Positions 17,560 to 27,063 of a stretch of DNA of 64,000 nt are shown here, one piece after another (positions within the stretch are counted from its first letter, which is position 1; each line of letters begins with the position of its first letter). The notes under the pieces were generated by a model, which saw only the letters and a list, made by a program, of their open reading frames with translations, did not search any database and had not been told where the DNA came from. The stretch is from CBDBES01 sp965204465 (GTDB taxonomy: Bacteria > Spirochaetota > Leptospiria > Turneriellales > CBDBES01): NCBI GenBank assembly GCA_965204465.1, contig CBDBES010000002.1, positions 1 through 64,000 on the forward strand, in the 5' to 3' direction. The position numbers were made by a program, and so were the translations under genes.

Positions 17560-18882
17560 GTGAAACTCAAAACATTTTCTTCTCAATCTAAATTAGGAAA
17601 GGGAGCTAGAAATGATTTCCCATTCTATCAGCATAATCCAAAAGTTGTTTTTTTGGATTCAGCCGCTTCTTCTCTAACTCCTTATTGTGTAACGGAAGAG
17701 GTAAGCAGATATTATGATCAATATAGTGTTAATATTCATAGGGGGGTTTATCATGCTTCTATGGAAGCCACTAAAATTTATGAGAACACCCGTCAAAAAA
17801 TAGCATCTTTTATAAAAGCAGATAAGCCAGAAGAAATTATCTATGTTCGGAATGCAACAGAAGGATTCAATCTGCTCGCTTACACACTTTCTATTACAGA
17901 GAATCTGGATCAAGTGAGTTATCTGGATGCATGGAAAACACCCTTGCAAAAAGGCGATACCATCATTTTAAGTGAATCTGAACATCATGCTAATATTGTC
18001 CCCTGGCAAATTTTAGCCCAAAGAATTGGTCTTAGAATCGAATACATACGTATAGAAAAAGAAACAGGGCAATTATCCATGGAACATTTTGAAGAGTTGA
18101 AGCGAATACCCAATATCAAGATCATATCTTTAGGATTGGTTTCCAATGTGTCTGGAATTGTGCATGATTTAAAATATTTTTCTTCTTTTGCAAGGGAAAA
18201 AGGAATTCTTTTCATTGTGGATGCAGCCCAGGCAATTTGCCATATCCCAATAGATATAAAAGAATTGGATCCGGATTTCTTTATATTCTCAGGTCATAAA
18301 ATGCTAGGCCCTACAGGTATCGGTGTTCTTTGGGGCAGAAGAGAAATTTTAGAAAGAATGCCTCCTTTTATGGGGGGGGGTGATATGATCTTAAAGGTAT
18401 CTAAAGAGGCAACTACCTTTAAAAATCCACCTCATAAATTTGAGGCAGGCACTCCGCATATTGCTGGAGTATTTGGACTATCATCGGCCATTGATTATTT
18501 GCAAAATATAGGAATGAAAAAAATTTACGAATATGAAGAAAAACTTACCCAATACGCGTTACAAAAACTGGAACAACACAATGCGATCATATATGGCCCT
18601 AAATTGAAAGATATGGAATCCAAAAAAATTCAAAGGATAGGTGCTATCTCTTTTGGATTAAAAGAAATACATCCTCATGACATAGGGACCATCTTAGACC
18701 AGAATAATATAGCCATCCGCGCGGGGCATCATTGTTGTCAAATTTTAATGAGAGCATGGAATGTTTCAGCAACTTGCCGAGCCAGTTTGTATTTATACAA
18801 TGATATAGATGACATTGATCATTTGATCCATACCCTGGATGAAGTGAATAAAATTTTTAATCGGCTTAGTCAAAGTGGATAG
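17560..18882 (+). CDS. sufS: Cysteine desulfurase, SufS type
   Basis: 440 residues, a little longer than the usual 400-415. Removes sulfur from cysteine for Fe-S cluster assembly using PLP. Start is GTG immediately after the cobO stop. Motifs: FLDSAASSLTPYCV, VNIHRGVYHASMEAT, RNATEGFNLLAYTL, SESEHHANIVPWQ, VDAAQAICHIPID, the PLP lysine in FIFSGHKMLGPTGIG and RAGHHCCQILMR carrying the active-site cysteine region. An extra segment of about 17 residues (ITENLDQVSYLDAWKTPL) precedes QKGDTII. A run of nine G (18372-18380) encodes the MGGGDM motif. No sufBCD genes are adjacent. Confidence 0.9.
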   Translation: MKLKTFSSQSKLGKGARNDFPFYQHNPKVVFLDSAASSLTPYCVTEEVSRYYDQYSVNIHRGVYHASMEATKIYENTRQKIASFIKADKPEEIIYVRNATEGFNLLAYTLSITENLDQVSYLDAWKTPLQKGDTIILSESEHHANIVPWQILAQRIGLRIEYIRIEKETGQLSMEHFEELKRIPNIKIISLGLVSNVSGIVHDLKYFSSFAREKGILFIVDAAQAICHIPIDIKELDPDFFIFSGHKMLGPTGIGVLWGRREILERMPPFMGGGDMILKVSKEATTFKNPPHKFEAGTPHIAGVFGLSSAIDYLQNIGMKKIYEYEEKLTQYALQKLEQHNAIIYGPKLKDMESKKIQRIGAISFGLKEIHPHDIGTILDQNNIAIRAGHHCCQILMRAWNVSATCRASLYLYNDIDDIDHLIHTLDEVNKIFNRLSQSG

Positions 18883-18984
18883 CGTTGCGTATTTTTATAT
18901 TTTTTTGATCCTTATCTGTCCTAAAATTATTTTAAGGGAAAAATGAAATGAATCATGATGCAATACTCTGAAATATATTGAGAA

Positions 18985-19269
18985 ATGAATTTCTTATTGG
19001 AACTTGAAAAAATATTAAAAGAAAGAAAAGAACAATTACCAGAATGTTCGTATACTGCTTCTTTATTCAAGAAGGGCACAGATAAAATATTGCAGAAAGT
19101 AGGTGAAGAAGCATTCGAATATATAATAGAAGCTAAAAATAACAATAAGGCCAGAACGGTCTCTGAAGGGGCAGATCTTTTATTTCATTTTCTATTATCT
19201 TTGACCGCCCAGGATATCAATCTGAATTCTATTATTATTGAATTGAAAAAAAGACATAAAGTCGATTAA
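18985..19269 (+). CDS. hisE: Phosphoribosyl-ATP pyrophosphohydrolase
   Basis: 94 residues, the length of free-standing HisE, which hydrolyses phosphoribosyl-ATP to phosphoribosyl-AMP in histidine synthesis. MazG-like four-helix motifs are visible: SYTASLFKKGTDKILQKVGE, EEAFEYIIEAKN and SEGADLLFHFLLSL (E-E-x-x-E and E-x-x-D metal ligands). It is separated from the other his genes, none of which is in the window. It ends 5 bases before trkA, probably sharing its transcript. Confidence 0.88.
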   Translation: MNFLLELEKILKERKEQLPECSYTASLFKKGTDKILQKVGEEAFEYIIEAKNNNKARTVSEGADLLFHFLLSLTAQDINLNSIIIELKKRHKVD

Positions 19270-19274
19270 ATCCC

Positions 19275-20819
19275 ATGAAAATTGCAAAATCCAAAAAAAA
19301 AAAATATCTGGAAAAGAAAGTCACAGAGAGAGTGGTCATATTAGGAGCGGGCGAAGTGGGACTACATATCATGCAAAAACTGGCTTCAGATCAGTATGAT
19401 GTGGTATTGATCGACCATAGTGAAGATAAGGTAAAAGAAGCAAAAGGATTGGCCGATGTAGCCACATACACTGGAAATGGATGTGATGCCCGGATATACA
19501 TTGACACCGAATTAAATGAGAAAGATCTATTCATAGCAGTTACCTCCTCAGATGAAGTGAATTTAGTGGCTTCCAGTATGGCACAGGCCTTTGGTTGTAC
19601 CAATAATATTGTCAGAGTAAGAAAATCTTTTTACAGAGAATTTAAGAATAGCCCGATCAACATGGATTTTTGGAGGGAATCGGGTGTAGGGGTACTCTTT
19701 AACCAGAATCATATCACTGTAAATAAAATTTTAAGACTTATTGAAAAGCCAGGTGCAATTGAAGCCATCCAGGTAAGCAATACAGAAGTACAGTTGATCG
19801 CTTATAGAGTAAAAAAAGAATCTTTGTTATGCGGCCGTAGGCTAATCGGATTGAAAGATGTTCCTAAATTTGATGAATTATTGGTCATTGGTGTTGCTAA
19901 ATTATCTGATAAGGATAGAGCAAATGATGATTATATAGCTCCTATCCATGTAAAAGCGCCTACGGATAAAGAATTTGATTTTAATTCCAGCGATAAAACA
20001 GGCAAAAAACAAGTCAAAAATGCAAAAGAACAAATGTTTATTCCCACTGGTGATTATCGTATTCAAGAAGATGATATTCTATATGTTAGTGGTAAGGCAA
20101 GCACCTTGAAGCATCTAGGTACACTATTTGATCCTGATCTTTCTCAAAATATCCACAATATATTTATTTTAAGCGCTAGTATGTTAGCATGCCAACTTGC
20201 AGAGGAATTGATCAAAAAGTATCCCAGAAAGAGTATATTCTTGCTCGTTTCTAGTAAAAGAGAAGGATATTTTGCAAAAGATACGGTCAACCCTAAGATC
20301 AATGTCCTTTTGGTCGATATCCATAATATACAGGAGTTGATCAATGAGGGACTAGACGAAAGATGTATCTTCATTGGAGCTTCAGAAAATGAAGATGATA
20401 ATGTACTGGGCTGCCTACTAATAAAAGAAGAAACAGGTGCAAAAACCATTTCAGTTATACAAAGCGCCATTTATTCGCATCTAATTCCTTTTTTGGACAT
20501 AGATGTAACGGTAAGTCCCAAAATGCTTTTAGTGAGTGACGTACTCAAGGTATTGAGAAAAGGAGTGCATGATGTATTATCTATCAAAGGGGGAGATGCA
20601 GAAATTTTAGATTTCATTATAAATGAAAAATCAAATATGATCAATAAAAAAATTCAGGATATTGGTTTTCCTGAGGACATCATTATCATGAGCATTATCA
20701 GAGGCGACGAGATGATCATTCCCCATGGTTCGATCAGATTGTATAAGAATGATCATGTAATCTTTTTTGTTTTAAAAAAAGCAGTGAAAAAAATTCAAGA
20801 ATTTCTTTCGCAATCATAA
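19275..20819 (+). CDS. trkA: TrkA-type potassium transport regulator (two RCK domains)
   Basis: 514 residues, cytoplasmic NAD(H)-binding regulator of Trk/Ktr potassium channels. The first RCK_N Rossmann fold shows VVILGAGEVGLHIMQKL (about 20-37), VVLIDHSEDKV and TGNGCDA; an RCK_C-like region follows. The second half repeats the plan with NIFILSASMLACQLAEELIK, IFIGASENEDDNVLGCLLIK and a final RCK_C domain. A lysine-rich start (AKSKKKKYLEKK) is unusual. It is longer than E. coli TrkA (458), mainly through a charged loop near residue 225-255. No trkH/ktrB partner is in the window. Confidence 0.85.
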   Translation: MKIAKSKKKKYLEKKVTERVVILGAGEVGLHIMQKLASDQYDVVLIDHSEDKVKEAKGLADVATYTGNGCDARIYIDTELNEKDLFIAVTSSDEVNLVASSMAQAFGCTNNIVRVRKSFYREFKNSPINMDFWRESGVGVLFNQNHITVNKILRLIEKPGAIEAIQVSNTEVQLIAYRVKKESLLCGRRLIGLKDVPKFDELLVIGVAKLSDKDRANDDYIAPIHVKAPTDKEFDFNSSDKTGKKQVKNAKEQMFIPTGDYRIQEDDILYVSGKASTLKHLGTLFDPDLSQNIHNIFILSASMLACQLAEELIKKYPRKSIFLLVSSKREGYFAKDTVNPKINVLLVDIHNIQELINEGLDERCIFIGASENEDDNVLGCLLIKEETGAKTISVIQSAIYSHLIPFLDIDVTVSPKMLLVSDVLKVLRKGVHDVLSIKGGDAEILDFIINEKSNMINKKIQDIGFPEDIIIMSIIRGDEMIIPHGSIRLYKNDHVIFFVLKKAVKKIQEFLSQS

Positions 20820-20820
20820 T

Positions 20821-21765
20821 ATGGTTTTATCCGATCGATTTAAAAAAATGCACTCTTATGTATTAGATCTACAAAAAAGAATTTGCACAGGCTTGGAGAG
20901 TATAGATACGCATAAATTTAAGAGTGATGTTTGGCATAGAGAGGAAGGGGGAGGAGGCATTACCAATGTCATTTCGAATGGCTCTGTATTTGAAAAAGGA
21001 GGCGTTAATACTTCTGCCGTGTACGGGCGATTATCTGGGGAAATAGCCAGAAGTCTCAATAAAGAAGAAATGGATTTTGGAGCATCCGGTATATCTCTGG
21101 TAATGCATCCTCATTCCCCTAAGTTACCAAGTGTGCATATGAATGTCAGATATTTTGAAATGGAAAACGGAGACCTATGGTATGGGGGGGGGGTGGATTT
21201 AACCCCTTATTATCCTTTTGAAAATGATTTTATATATTTCCACCAATCCTTAAAAGACGTGGTAGAGAAATTAATGCCTGGAAAATATGCAATATTCAAA
21301 AAGAAATGTGATCAATACTTTTATATCCCCCATAGAAAAGAGATGAGAGGCATTGGCGGAATATTTTTTGACCATTTAAAAGAAATGCCGGATTTGAACT
21401 TTTCTCTGGTGAGAAGTATTGGAGATTCTTTTTTAAAAAATTATTTACCTATTGTTCAAGAGCATATAGATGAATCATATACACAAGAAGACAAGGAATT
21501 CCAACTGATCAGAAGGGGCAGGTACATAGAGTTTAATTTAGTCTATGATAAAGGGACTGCATTCGGGTTTAAGACGAACGGAAGAGTAGAGTCTATTTTA
21601 GTGTCATTACCTGCGCATGCAGCATTTTTTTATGATGAGTCACTTCCAAAAGGCTCTATTCATGCAAAAATGCTGGAATATTATCAACCTTATGATTGGA
21701 TCAACCATTCTCATTCTTATGTAAGGGATAATTATAAAGAGAAGAATGTCAGCAAAAATAGATAA
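20821..21765 (+). CDS. hemF: Oxygen-dependent coproporphyrinogen III oxidase
   Basis: 314 residues, the usual bacterial HemF length. Oxidatively decarboxylates coproporphyrinogen III to protoporphyrinogen IX with O2 in haem synthesis. Motifs: GGGITNVISNGSVFEKGGVN, LPSVHMNVRYFE, WYGGGVDLTPYYPFENDF, GIGGIFFDHLKE and the signature GRYIEFNLVYDKGTAFGFKT. It begins directly after the trkA stop and overlaps aroA by 20 bases. A run of ten G (21184-21193) encodes the YGGGVD segment. Presence of this enzyme points to growth with oxygen. Confidence 0.95.
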   Translation: MVLSDRFKKMHSYVLDLQKRICTGLESIDTHKFKSDVWHREEGGGGITNVISNGSVFEKGGVNTSAVYGRLSGEIARSLNKEEMDFGASGISLVMHPHSPKLPSVHMNVRYFEMENGDLWYGGGVDLTPYYPFENDFIYFHQSLKDVVEKLMPGKYAIFKKKCDQYFYIPHRKEMRGIGGIFFDHLKEMPDLNFSLVRSIGDSFLKNYLPIVQEHIDESYTQEDKEFQLIRRGRYIEFNLVYDKGTAFGFKTNGRVESILVSLPAHAAFFYDESLPKGSIHAKMLEYYQPYDWINHSHSYVRDNYKEKNVSKNR

Positions 21766-23098
21766 ACTTAAGGGCAGCATAGAGCTTCCAGGGGATAAAT
21801 CGCTGTCACATAGAGCGGTGATTTTGGCCTCTATGGCAAAGGGTATTTCAAAAATTAGGAACTTTTTGCCAGCGGAAGATACGATCAATATATTAAAGGT
21901 ATTTCAAAAATTAGGAATATCTGTGAAAGGGGATATTTCCTCTGGAAATTTAGAAATTAAATCGAATGGTATAGAAAGTTTTCAAAGTCCTGAGGAAAAA
22001 TTAGAGTTAGGCAATTCAGGTACAGCGGCAAGACTTTTGATCGGTCTTTTTTCCGGAAAATCTGATCTGGATGTTACTATAGATGGGGATCATACACTTA
22101 GAAAGAGACCCATGAAAAGAGTTACCGAACCACTTTCTAAATATGGGGCTGTTTTCAGTTCAGGTTATAAGCTTCCTATTCGGATCAAGGGGCAACAATT
22201 GAATGAGATTGATTATAAAGAAACATTGGGATCTGCGCAAGTAAAGTCTGCTTGTATTTTAGCCGCTATAAGTTCTCAAATCAATATAAATTTAAAAGAA
22301 AATGTACCTTCCAGAGATCATACTGAAAATATGCTATCTTTTTGCGGGGTTCCCATAAAGAAGGATAAGATCGTTCAGGATATTCTGGGGAGAGATAAAC
22401 TTTCTTATGTAATACATGCTAAGCCTCCTTATTCTATTTCGGCCAAAAATTTTGATCTATGGGGGGATATTTCTTCCGCTGCTTTTTTTATTGTGGCCGC
22501 ATTACTTATAGGTAATAGCGAGATAACCGTTGAAAATATACTCTTAAATCCTTATAGAGATAGATATATCAAGTTTCTTTTAAACATGGGAGCGGATATC
22601 TCTATAGAAGAAAAAAAAGAGAAATGCGGTGAAAGAGGGGGGGATATAAAGGTCAAAAGCTCTTTTCTAAAAAATATACGTATCCCTTTGCAGAGTATAC
22701 CTTCTCTTATTGATGAAATTCCCATTTTAAGCATTGCAGGAATGTTTTCAGAGGGAACCTTTGCCATTCGTAATGCGAAAGAATTAAGATATAAAGAATC
22801 GGATCGAATTCACTCTATATGCTATAATTTAAAAAATCTTGGACTGGACGTAAAAACCTATTCAGATGGTTTTGAATTTGTAGGAAGGCCTGGCCATTCT
22901 TTTAAAGGAAAAATTAATAGTTTCTATGACCACAGGATCATCATGTCGTTTGAAGTGGCAAATTTAATTAGCAAAAAAAATGCAGGAATGGATTTAAAAA
23001 AAACAAAGAAGGAATTAATAGAAATAAGTGATAAAGATAAAAAATGGATACATACCAGTTTTCCTTCTTTTTATGAGAAATTAAATCAATTGATGTAA
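21746..23098 (+). CDS. aroA: 3-phosphoshikimate 1-carboxyvinyltransferase (EPSP synthase)
   Basis: 450 residues. Sixth step of the shikimate pathway, joining PEP to shikimate-3-phosphate. Motifs: LPGDKSLSHRAVILASMAKG, NSGTAARLLIGL, DGDHTLRKRPMKRVTEPL, LGSAQVKSACILAAI, SRDHTENML, and KELRYKESDRIHSIC. Its start lies inside hemF (20-base overlap) and its stop overlaps the cmk start (TAATG). The order aroA-cmk-rpsA is widely conserved in bacteria. Confidence 0.95.
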   Translation: MSAKIDKLKGSIELPGDKSLSHRAVILASMAKGISKIRNFLPAEDTINILKVFQKLGISVKGDISSGNLEIKSNGIESFQSPEEKLELGNSGTAARLLIGLFSGKSDLDVTIDGDHTLRKRPMKRVTEPLSKYGAVFSSGYKLPIRIKGQQLNEIDYKETLGSAQVKSACILAAISSQININLKENVPSRDHTENMLSFCGVPIKKDKIVQDILGRDKLSYVIHAKPPYSISAKNFDLWGDISSAAFFIVAALLIGNSEITVENILLNPYRDRYIKFLLNMGADISIEEKKEKCGERGGDIKVKSSFLKNIRIPLQSIPSLIDEIPILSIAGMFSEGTFAIRNAKELRYKESDRIHSICYNLKNLGLDVKTYSDGFEFVGRPGHSFKGKINSFYDHRIIMSFEVANLISKKNAGMDLKKTKKELIEISDKDKKWIHTSFPSFYEKLNQLM

Positions 23099-23829
23099 TG
23101 CATGATCCTAAAGAAAATAATTCACATGCAAAATTTGTAGTTACCATAGATGGTCCGGCAGGTTCAGGAAAATCCACAGTGAGTAAACTATTGGCTGAAA
23201 AATTTTTGCTTTACCAGATAGATTCAGGTGCATTATATCGTTCTATTACTTATTTAGGAATTCTTTTTACCCAAAAAAAAAAATTAGAAATTTTAGACGT
23301 GGTAAAAAATGATGACTTTAAAGAATGGATCCAAAACTCACCTCTTAAAATAAAATTTAATAACAGGAAACAGATCATAATGTTACATGGGAAAAATATA
23401 GAACCATATATCAGGGGTAAACATATCAATTCGAATATAAAAGTATTTGCAGACAATGTGTTTATCAGAAATCTGGTAAATAGTATGATCTACGATATTG
23501 GAAAAAAATATGATATAATCACTGATGGAAGGGATATGGGAACGCTGGCCTTTCCAAAGGCTGATCTTAAATTTTATTTGACCGCTTCCTTAAATAAAAG
23601 AGCAGAAAGAAGATTTGCAGAATTAAGTTTAAAAAATAAAAACCTGCATATAGAAGATATACTCGATCAAATTAAGAACAGAGACGCAGAAGATCATAAA
23701 AGGAAAATAGGTAAATTAAAAAAGGCATCAGGAGCTATTTTAATTGACACAAGTTCTATGAAAATAGATAAAGTAGTAGAGACTATAGCTGCTTACTTAA
23801 AGAAAAAGAACATTCATTTAGCAAATTAA
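23098..23829 (+). CDS. cmk: Cytidylate kinase
   Basis: 243 residues. Phosphorylates CMP/dCMP with ATP. P-loop TIDGPAGSGKSTVSKLLAEK at the N-terminus, substrate motif DSGALYRSITYLG, DGRDMGTLAFPKADLKFYLT and RDAEDHKRK in the lid. The final GAILIDTSSM is typical. It is slightly longer than the E. coli enzyme (227). It is coupled to aroA by a one-base overlap (TAATG) and followed by rpsA after 15 bases. Confidence 0.94.
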   Translation: MHDPKENNSHAKFVVTIDGPAGSGKSTVSKLLAEKFLLYQIDSGALYRSITYLGILFTQKKKLEILDVVKNDDFKEWIQNSPLKIKFNNRKQIIMLHGKNIEPYIRGKHINSNIKVFADNVFIRNLVNSMIYDIGKKYDIITDGRDMGTLAFPKADLKFYLTASLNKRAERRFAELSLKNKNLHIEDILDQIKNRDAEDHKRKIGKLKKASGAILIDTSSMKIDKVVETIAAYLKKKNIHLAN

Positions 23830-23844
23830 TTCAAAATAATTTAT

Positions 23845-25599
23845 ATGGCAATTTTATTTAAAGATCAAGACCTAAGTATGGATGAATTCCTTTCGCAGGA
23901 AGTTATTTCAGTTGTAGAAATAAATAAAGGATCTGTAGTCAAAGGGAAAGTGATCGCCTATCAACCAGAAAAATCTCCTGAAAATATTATATTAGCAATG
24001 GAATCTAAATTTGAAGGGAATATTCCAGTTAAGGAATTTGATAATTTCCCTGGTATTGGAAAAGAAGTAGAGGCTATTGTCAAAGGAATAGATAAGGAAA
24101 CTGGATTATTGTATCTTTCCAAAAGAGAACTAGAACTTACCCGCGGAATGAACTTTTTAAAAGAGGCCTATGAAAAGGGTCTTTATGTAATCGGAGAGGT
24201 AGAAAGACGCGTAGAAAAAGGATATATAGTAGAAGTTGAGAAAATTAAAATGTTCATGCCATTCTCAGAAGTTGGTTCTTTTCTAAAAGAAAAACAATAT
24301 GATAAAAGACAAGACATGGTGGGAAGCTCATTCACATGCAAAATATTAGAGCTTAATCCTAAAAAATTTACTGGAATCGTTTCTAAGAAGGCCTTTCAGG
24401 ATGAGCAAAACCGTAGCTATTGGTACGATTTGATACAAAAAATTTCAGTAGGTGATATTATTGAAGGTGAAGTCCTGAAACATTCCAGTATTGGTGCTTA
24501 TATTATGACAAATAATGTTGTTGGTTTTTTACATCAATCCAACATTTACTGGAGCAAATCAAAAAAACGATATAAAGATAAAATTCCAATTGGTTCGACC
24601 ATAAAGACCAGAGTCCTTGATATAGACGAAGAGGGAATGAAATTATTTTTGGGTCTGAAGCAGACAGAAGATGATCCATGGGAAAATATATTAAACAAGT
24701 ATTCTATGGGAGATGTTGTTACTGCTAAGGTAACCTTTACTGCTAAGAATGTGGCTTTTGTAGATATTACCCAAGATATAGAAGGAATTATATATAGAAC
24801 TGAAATGAGCTGGGTTCAAAATATTACAAGTACCAAACAGATGTTGCAGGTAGGAGATGAAATTTCAGCGAAGATCATCGGTATCAATTTAGAAGAAAGA
24901 AAGATATCTTTAGGTCTAAAACAATTACAAGAAGACCCATGGTCCACTATTTCAGATATGATACAAGTAGGTTCCGTTAAAAAAGGAAAAATTAAGGGTA
25001 TAACCAATTTTGGGATATTCGTAGAGATAAATGATCAAATTGATGGATATATCCGCAAGGAAGATATTAATTGGGAAAATTCTCCTGTTCATTTAAGGAG
25101 TATATATAAAGAAAAACAGGAATTAGAATTTAAAGTAATCCATATTGATTCTGAAAATAGAAAAATTGGTTGTAGTTTAAAGCATCTTCTCCCAAATCCT
25201 TATAAAGCCCTTAAAGAGAAATATAAGAATAATCCAATTGTAAATGGTACGATTAAACATCTTAGTAAATATGGTTTATTTATTCAGATTGATAATCAAT
25301 TTGAAGGACTATTACATTTAAGTGAAATACCCAGAGGAAAGAGTGAAAATATAAAGAATCATTTTAAGAAAGGAGATAAAATTAAAGTCATCGTAAAAAA
25401 AATTGAGCCGGATAAAGAAAAAATTGCTTTTTCTTTAAAGGGGATAGAACATATCATTGAAAAGAAAGAAATATCTAAATATATTTCTAAAGACGTTCAA
25501 CAGACTATGGACAATCCATTTAAAGGCCTAAAGAATATGCTCCAAAGTAAAGAAGTAAAATCGACTTCCAAGAAGACTCCTTCTTCTTCAAAAGAATAA
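23845..25599 (+). CDS. rpsA: 30S ribosomal protein S1
   Basis: 584 residues with six S1 (OB-fold) repeats, near 25-95, 108-176, 200-270, 287-355, 373-445 and 463-530. Typical lines include GDIIEGEVLKHSSIGAYI, GSVKKGKIKGITNFGIFVEI and NGTIKHLSKYGLFIQIDN. The repeated LGLKQ(T/L)xEDPW motif marks domain ends. S1 binds mRNA and helps its placement on the 30S subunit. A serine/lysine-rich tail ends the protein. The position after cmk matches many genomes. Confidence 0.95.
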   Translation: MAILFKDQDLSMDEFLSQEVISVVEINKGSVVKGKVIAYQPEKSPENIILAMESKFEGNIPVKEFDNFPGIGKEVEAIVKGIDKETGLLYLSKRELELTRGMNFLKEAYEKGLYVIGEVERRVEKGYIVEVEKIKMFMPFSEVGSFLKEKQYDKRQDMVGSSFTCKILELNPKKFTGIVSKKAFQDEQNRSYWYDLIQKISVGDIIEGEVLKHSSIGAYIMTNNVVGFLHQSNIYWSKSKKRYKDKIPIGSTIKTRVLDIDEEGMKLFLGLKQTEDDPWENILNKYSMGDVVTAKVTFTAKNVAFVDITQDIEGIIYRTEMSWVQNITSTKQMLQVGDEISAKIIGINLEERKISLGLKQLQEDPWSTISDMIQVGSVKKGKIKGITNFGIFVEINDQIDGYIRKEDINWENSPVHLRSIYKEKQELEFKVIHIDSENRKIGCSLKHLLPNPYKALKEKYKNNPIVNGTIKHLSKYGLFIQIDNQFEGLLHLSEIPRGKSENIKNHFKKGDKIKVIVKKIEPDKEKIAFSLKGIEHIIEKKEISKYISKDVQQTMDNPFKGLKNMLQSKEVKSTSKKTPSSSKE

Positions 25600-25622
25600 A
25601 AACATTTATTTTTTTATGATCT

Positions 25623-26396
25623 ATGTCCATTGACGTTACGAGAGAAAATTTTACATCAGAAGTTTTAGAAATCTCTGAAAATAAATATATTTTGATGGAT
25701 TTTTGGGCGAGTTGGTGCGTTCCTTGTCAAAAATTGTCCCCTATTCTGGAAGAAATGGAAGATAGCTACAATGGTGGTTTTAAATTGGTTAAAATAGATG
25801 TTGAACAGGAATCTGAATTAGCGCTTCAATTTCAGGTTGTAAACATTCCAAATATAAAATTATTCCATAAAAAAAAGGTGATTGATCAATTTACTGGGGT
25901 TATTCCCCAAGATATGATCCAGAAACTCCTGGATAGATATATCCCTCAGGATGCATTTTCTGATGTGTCTGATCTAATAGAGAATGAAGAATGGGAGAAA
26001 GCTTACCCTCTCTTGATTGAATTAGATAATAAAAATTTAGCAGTTCAAGAAGGGTTATGGAAAGTAGTTTCCAATTATATATCTTTCTTACCCCATAAAA
26101 AAAACGAAATAACGGAACTATTGAAAAAATTCCCAGAAACGGGCGAATATGGAATGTATAAAAAAGCATTGTCTGATTTTTTACAAAGGAATCCAAATGA
26201 AGACTCTATTTCATATCTTCAAAAAATTCTTTCTCAAGAAGAAAGTGAGGTCAAAAAAGGACTGGAATACTTTTTAAAGAGTTTTCAGGAATCTACTTTG
26301 CCTAAAGAAGATTTGTTGATATGTTTTTATATCCTGGGGAATGCGCATCCATTGACTTTAGAATATCGCAAAAAACTTGCCTCTATTTTGTATTAG
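25623..26396 (+). CDS. Thioredoxin-domain protein with C-terminal helical repeats (CnoX/YbbN-like)
   Basis: 257 residues. Residues 1-108 form a thioredoxin domain with DFWASWCVPCQKLSPIL (active site WCVPC), IDVEQESELALQFQV and the cis-proline region NIPNIKLF. The remaining about 145 residues are helical and tetratricopeptide-like (SDLIENEEWEKAYPLLIELD, LQRNPNEDSISYLQKILS). That layout resembles YbbN/CnoX, a chaperone-redox protein, though CnoX usually has an altered CxxC and is slightly longer. It lies 23 bases after rpsA, likely the last gene of that operon. Confidence 0.82.
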   Translation: MSIDVTRENFTSEVLEISENKYILMDFWASWCVPCQKLSPILEEMEDSYNGGFKLVKIDVEQESELALQFQVVNIPNIKLFHKKKVIDQFTGVIPQDMIQKLLDRYIPQDAFSDVSDLIENEEWEKAYPLLIELDNKNLAVQEGLWKVVSNYISFLPHKKNEITELLKKFPETGEYGMYKKALSDFLQRNPNEDSISYLQKILSQEESEVKKGLEYFLKSFQESTLPKEDLLICFYILGNAHPLTLEYRKKLASILY

Positions 26397-26460
26397 GTTT
26401 ATATTGAGTATAGTTCTGAAAGAATACTTTCTCGCAAAACAAGGAGTACCCACACAGGTA

Positions 26461-26784
26461 CTACTCCCTCTGAACTTCTACCGAACCTCCTGATCTGAAT
26501 ATAACTGTGAAGCTCAAAAACCTGCCCAAAAAAGACACTTGTTGACTGTACTGCACATTACTCTCTGTAATGGCAGTAAGTGTATAAACGCCTGCGTCTA
26601 GACTTTGAGCTTCTGATACAGAGCCTGCTGCTATATTTTGATATTCTACATTCCCAATTTTAACCATAGTTAGAGTCTCTGAAAGCTCATTCCTAACTTT
26701 TATTTGATTCCCATCACTCAATACATCTAAACAGTTTAGGAGGCAGAAAAGCAAAGTGAAAGGTAAGACTCTTTGAATAAGCAT
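26461..26784 (-). CDS. Small putative lipoprotein
   Basis: 107 residues, not recognised. The N-terminus MLIQRVLPFTLLFCLLNCLD fits a lipoprotein signal peptide with a cysteine near residue 18 (LLNC) as the probable lipidation site. The mature part is short, beta-rich and lacks cysteines (KVRNELSETLTMVKIGNVEY, AGVYTLTAITESNVQYSQQV). It is convergent with the thioredoxin-like gene; AGTACC / GGTACT (26445-26462) forms a small hairpin between them. Function is unknown. Confidence 0.6.
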   Translation of the reverse strand: MLIQRVLPFTLLFCLLNCLDVLSDGNQIKVRNELSETLTMVKIGNVEYQNIAAGSVSEAQSLDAGVYTLTAITESNVQYSQQVSFLGRFLSFTVIFRSGGSVEVQRE

Positions 26785-26955
26785 ATTAATTTACATTAAG
26801 ACGGTAGGTAGTGAAATCATCTTTTTGATTCTACGCTATTTTCATTTCTTTAACATAATTATCAGGAAAATTTCTCTTCCCCATAACTATTATTTGGTTA
26901 TCAGTTTGATTGTATACATTAAAATGATTAGCTGGACCATCAACTATAAAAATAA

Positions 26956-27063
26956 AAAAGAATTTTTATTTTCAATCAAAAAGCACTTGACAAAGCATTG
27001 GAATTCTTATATGACGAAAATGATCCGCTTACGAAACCTAGTCACATAAATCCTGAATTATGA
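26956..27063 (+). other. Short open frame ending in the start codon of the next gene
   Basis: No ATG, but a frame from 26956 ends at TGA 27061-27063, overlapping ATG 27060 by the classical ATGA junction. The translation KALDKALEFLYDENDPLTKP looks like genuine protein. It may be the 3' end of a decayed gene that once preceded the ligase. An alternative 74-codon frame over the same bases (26825-27049) looks less protein-like. Confidence 0.25.

Noticed and set aside
26825..27049. Open frame of 74 codons before the ligase
   Set aside because: Composition is that of random AT-rich DNA (Ile, Tyr, Phe, Lys, Asn), no ribosome site, and another frame over the same bases looks more protein-like.
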